12,643 bases of DNA from DATDRM01 sp035291705 (GTDB lineage Bacteria > Chloroflexota > Anaerolineae > Anaerolineales > UBA4823), in contig DATDRM010000047.1 of NCBI GenBank assembly GCA_035291705.1, positions 1 to 12,643 of the forward strand. Direction: 5' to 3'. The position numbers were made by a program, and so were the translations under genes. The notes beneath the pieces are model-generated. The model made no database searches. It was not told the origin of the DNA and saw only the letters and a list, made by a program, of their open reading frames with translations. Shown in pieces: positions 11,638 to 12,643 of the stretch (the stretch's first letter is position 1; each line of letters begins with the position of its first letter).

Positions 11638-12350
11638 CAAGCGATCTTCACGACCATATCTTCTGAAAAGAACTGTGGGAAGTCAAGACCAAGACCGCGA
11701 TAAAGTTCCGGTGGCACGCCGATGTCAGCCAGGTAGAGGTCGCCAACGAAAGGTTTTGCCTGAGGGGATAACAATCCCGTTTTCGGTAGAGCCAGGGTCA
11801 GGGTTGCCGTAGCGCGAATGCAGGGCATCCCAGGGATGCCGCTGGTCGTGTCGAGACCAGAAGGGGCGTCCAGCGCCAGCAGGAGGCGATTGGCTGTGTT
11901 AGCCAGATCGATCCATCTGGCCACTACGGGGCGAGGGTCTCTGGTTAATCCGTACCCGATCAAAGCGTCCAGAATGAGATCGGCCTTCTCGAGAGTGGGG
12001 TCTGCCTCGCTAACCAGCCCTATGGCCTGTAAGGTCTGCCACTGGTGAGCAGGGATTTCCTTTAACCGTTCTTGGTCGCCCACCAGTTTTACGCGCACAT
12101 CCGCTCCCCAGTTGTGCAGGTGGCGAGCTGCTACCATCCCACCTCCACCATTGTTGCCCGTCCCACATAATACTACGATTGTTCGGTTCACCACCTGACC
12201 TCCCAGGAGGCGACGCGCCAGCTCGGCTAGATTGCGCCCAGCGTTTTCCATCATCTGGATCAGCTGGATGCCATATACTTCGATCATCAACCGGTCTACT
12301 TCCACCATCTGGGAGGTGGTTATGGCGGGAAATGGAAGGTTGCCATCCAT
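11637..12350 (-). CDS. nnrE: NAD(P)H-hydrate epimerase (YjeF_N domain), stand-alone
   Basis: The enzyme interconverts the R and S forms of hydrated NAD(P)H so that a dehydratase can repair them. The 237-residue protein is a single YjeF N-terminal domain: an opening helix (TTSQMVEVDRLMIEVYGI), MMENAGRN (33-40), the nucleotide-binding loop GTGNNGGGG (63-71), DALIGYGL (128-135) and ALDAPSGLD (159-167). The C-terminal dehydratase domain often fused in bacteria is absent, and no dehydratase gene is in the window. In the loop the usual GNNGGDG has Gly70 for Asp, a change I recall from some stand-alone homologues, so activity is likely but not certain. ATG 12350 has AGGAGG 8 nt upstream, inside the end of the DUF427 gene, which stops 3 nt before it. 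Confidence 0.88.
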   Translation of the reverse strand: MDGNLPFPAITTSQMVEVDRLMIEVYGIQLIQMMENAGRNLAELARRLLGGQVVNRTIVVLCGTGNNGGGGMVAARHLHNWGADVRVKLVGDQERLKEIPAHQWQTLQAIGLVSEADPTLEKADLILDALIGYGLTRDPRPVVARWIDLANTANRLLLALDAPSGLDTTSGIPGMPCIRATATLTLALPKTGLLSPQAKPFVGDLYLADIGVPPELYRGLGLDFPQFFSEDMVVKIA

Positions 12351-12353
12351 CCC

Positions 12354-12641
12354 TTACACCTCCTGGACTTGAACCCCGCACCAGAAGGCGATATAACCCT
12401 CGATCTTTTTGGCGGCTTCTTTGGGCGAAGGATAATACCAGGCGGCAATCCGGTTGACCTGGCCATTCACTTGCAGGTCATAGTAGCTGGCCACCCCTTT
12501 CCAGCCACAAACAGTATGGGTATCACTGGCGTGATAATACTGCCAGTTTATCGCCTCCGGCGGGAAGTAGTGATTGCCCTCTACAACGACGGTGCAGTCG
12601 CTCTCGGCCAAAACTGCGCCGTTCCAGATCGCTTTAACCAT
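12354..12641 (-). CDS. DUF427 domain protein
   Basis: This 95-residue cytoplasmic protein is a complete single DUF427 domain. Its signatures are WNGAVLAES (6-14), YFPPEAI (25-31), THTVCGWKGVASYY (41-54) and AAWYYPSPKEAAKKIEGYIAFW. The usual family motif before WKG is CPWKG; here it is CGWKG. The biochemical role of the family is unknown, though the compact beta fold is conserved. It begins with ATG 2 nt from the window edge, so its ribosome site and promoter are not visible. The epimerase gene follows after 3 nt and is probably co-transcribed. Confidence 0.9.
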   Translation of the reverse strand: MVKAIWNGAVLAESDCTVVVEGNHYFPPEAINWQYYHASDTHTVCGWKGVASYYDLQVNGQVNRIAAWYYPSPKEAAKKIEGYIAFWCGVQVQEV

Positions 12642-12643
12642 AG

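Overview
The window looks like ordinary bacterial chromosome from a moderately GC-rich organism, most likely a Chloroflexota bacterium of the Anaerolineae type. I infer this from the protein flavour (a DnaB–DnaD-like–DnaC-like primosome cluster, a bifunctional-nuclease domain protein, P1-family peptidase, Ftr1 permease), from the use of GTG and TTG starts beside good GGAGG ribosome sites, and from tRNAs that do not encode CCA. The phylum call is an inference. No phage, insertion sequence, CRISPR array or rRNA is visible.

Layout. 1-334: a minus-strand tRNA-Lys(CUU) with a consensus promoter, then the leader of a plus-strand pair. 335-2313: a P1-family (NylC/DmpA-like) self-processing peptidase, overlapped by 4 nt by a response regulator with an HD-GYP output domain. 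2392-4307 (minus): an AraC-type HTH fused to O6-alkylguanine-DNA alkyltransferase, followed 5 nt later by an EamA/DMT-family transporter. The promoter of this pair sits inside a perfect 10+10 bp palindrome. 4375-4748: a regulatory intergenic region with a second minus-strand promoter, a hairpin with a U-rich tail, a plus-strand promoter and a repeated TTCCnGGAA-type element. 4749-8834: a bifunctional nuclease gene and terminator, then dnaB, a DnaD-domain protein and a DnaC/DnaI-like loader with two AAA+ modules in one chain. 8910-11030: a small Cys/His protein, an Ftr1-type iron permease and a long nicotinamidase-like hydrolase in one tight run. 11074-11588: tRNA-Val(CAC), a small orphan ORF and a symmetrical bidirectional terminator. 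11637-12641 (minus): a DUF427 protein and a stand-alone NAD(P)HX epimerase.

How the genes fit together. The clearest functional unit is the replication-restart/initiation set, helicase DnaB, DnaD-like primosome protein and helicase loader, in consecutive order; the last two overlap by 83 nt in different frames. The most unusual item is the loader: it is an internal tandem duplication of the DnaC AAA+ domain, with the second copy altered at the Walker A glycine and at sensor 1. The alkyltransferase–transporter pair looks like a stress-response operon with its own operator. The Ftr1 operon joins iron uptake to an uncharacterised metal-ligand-rich small protein.
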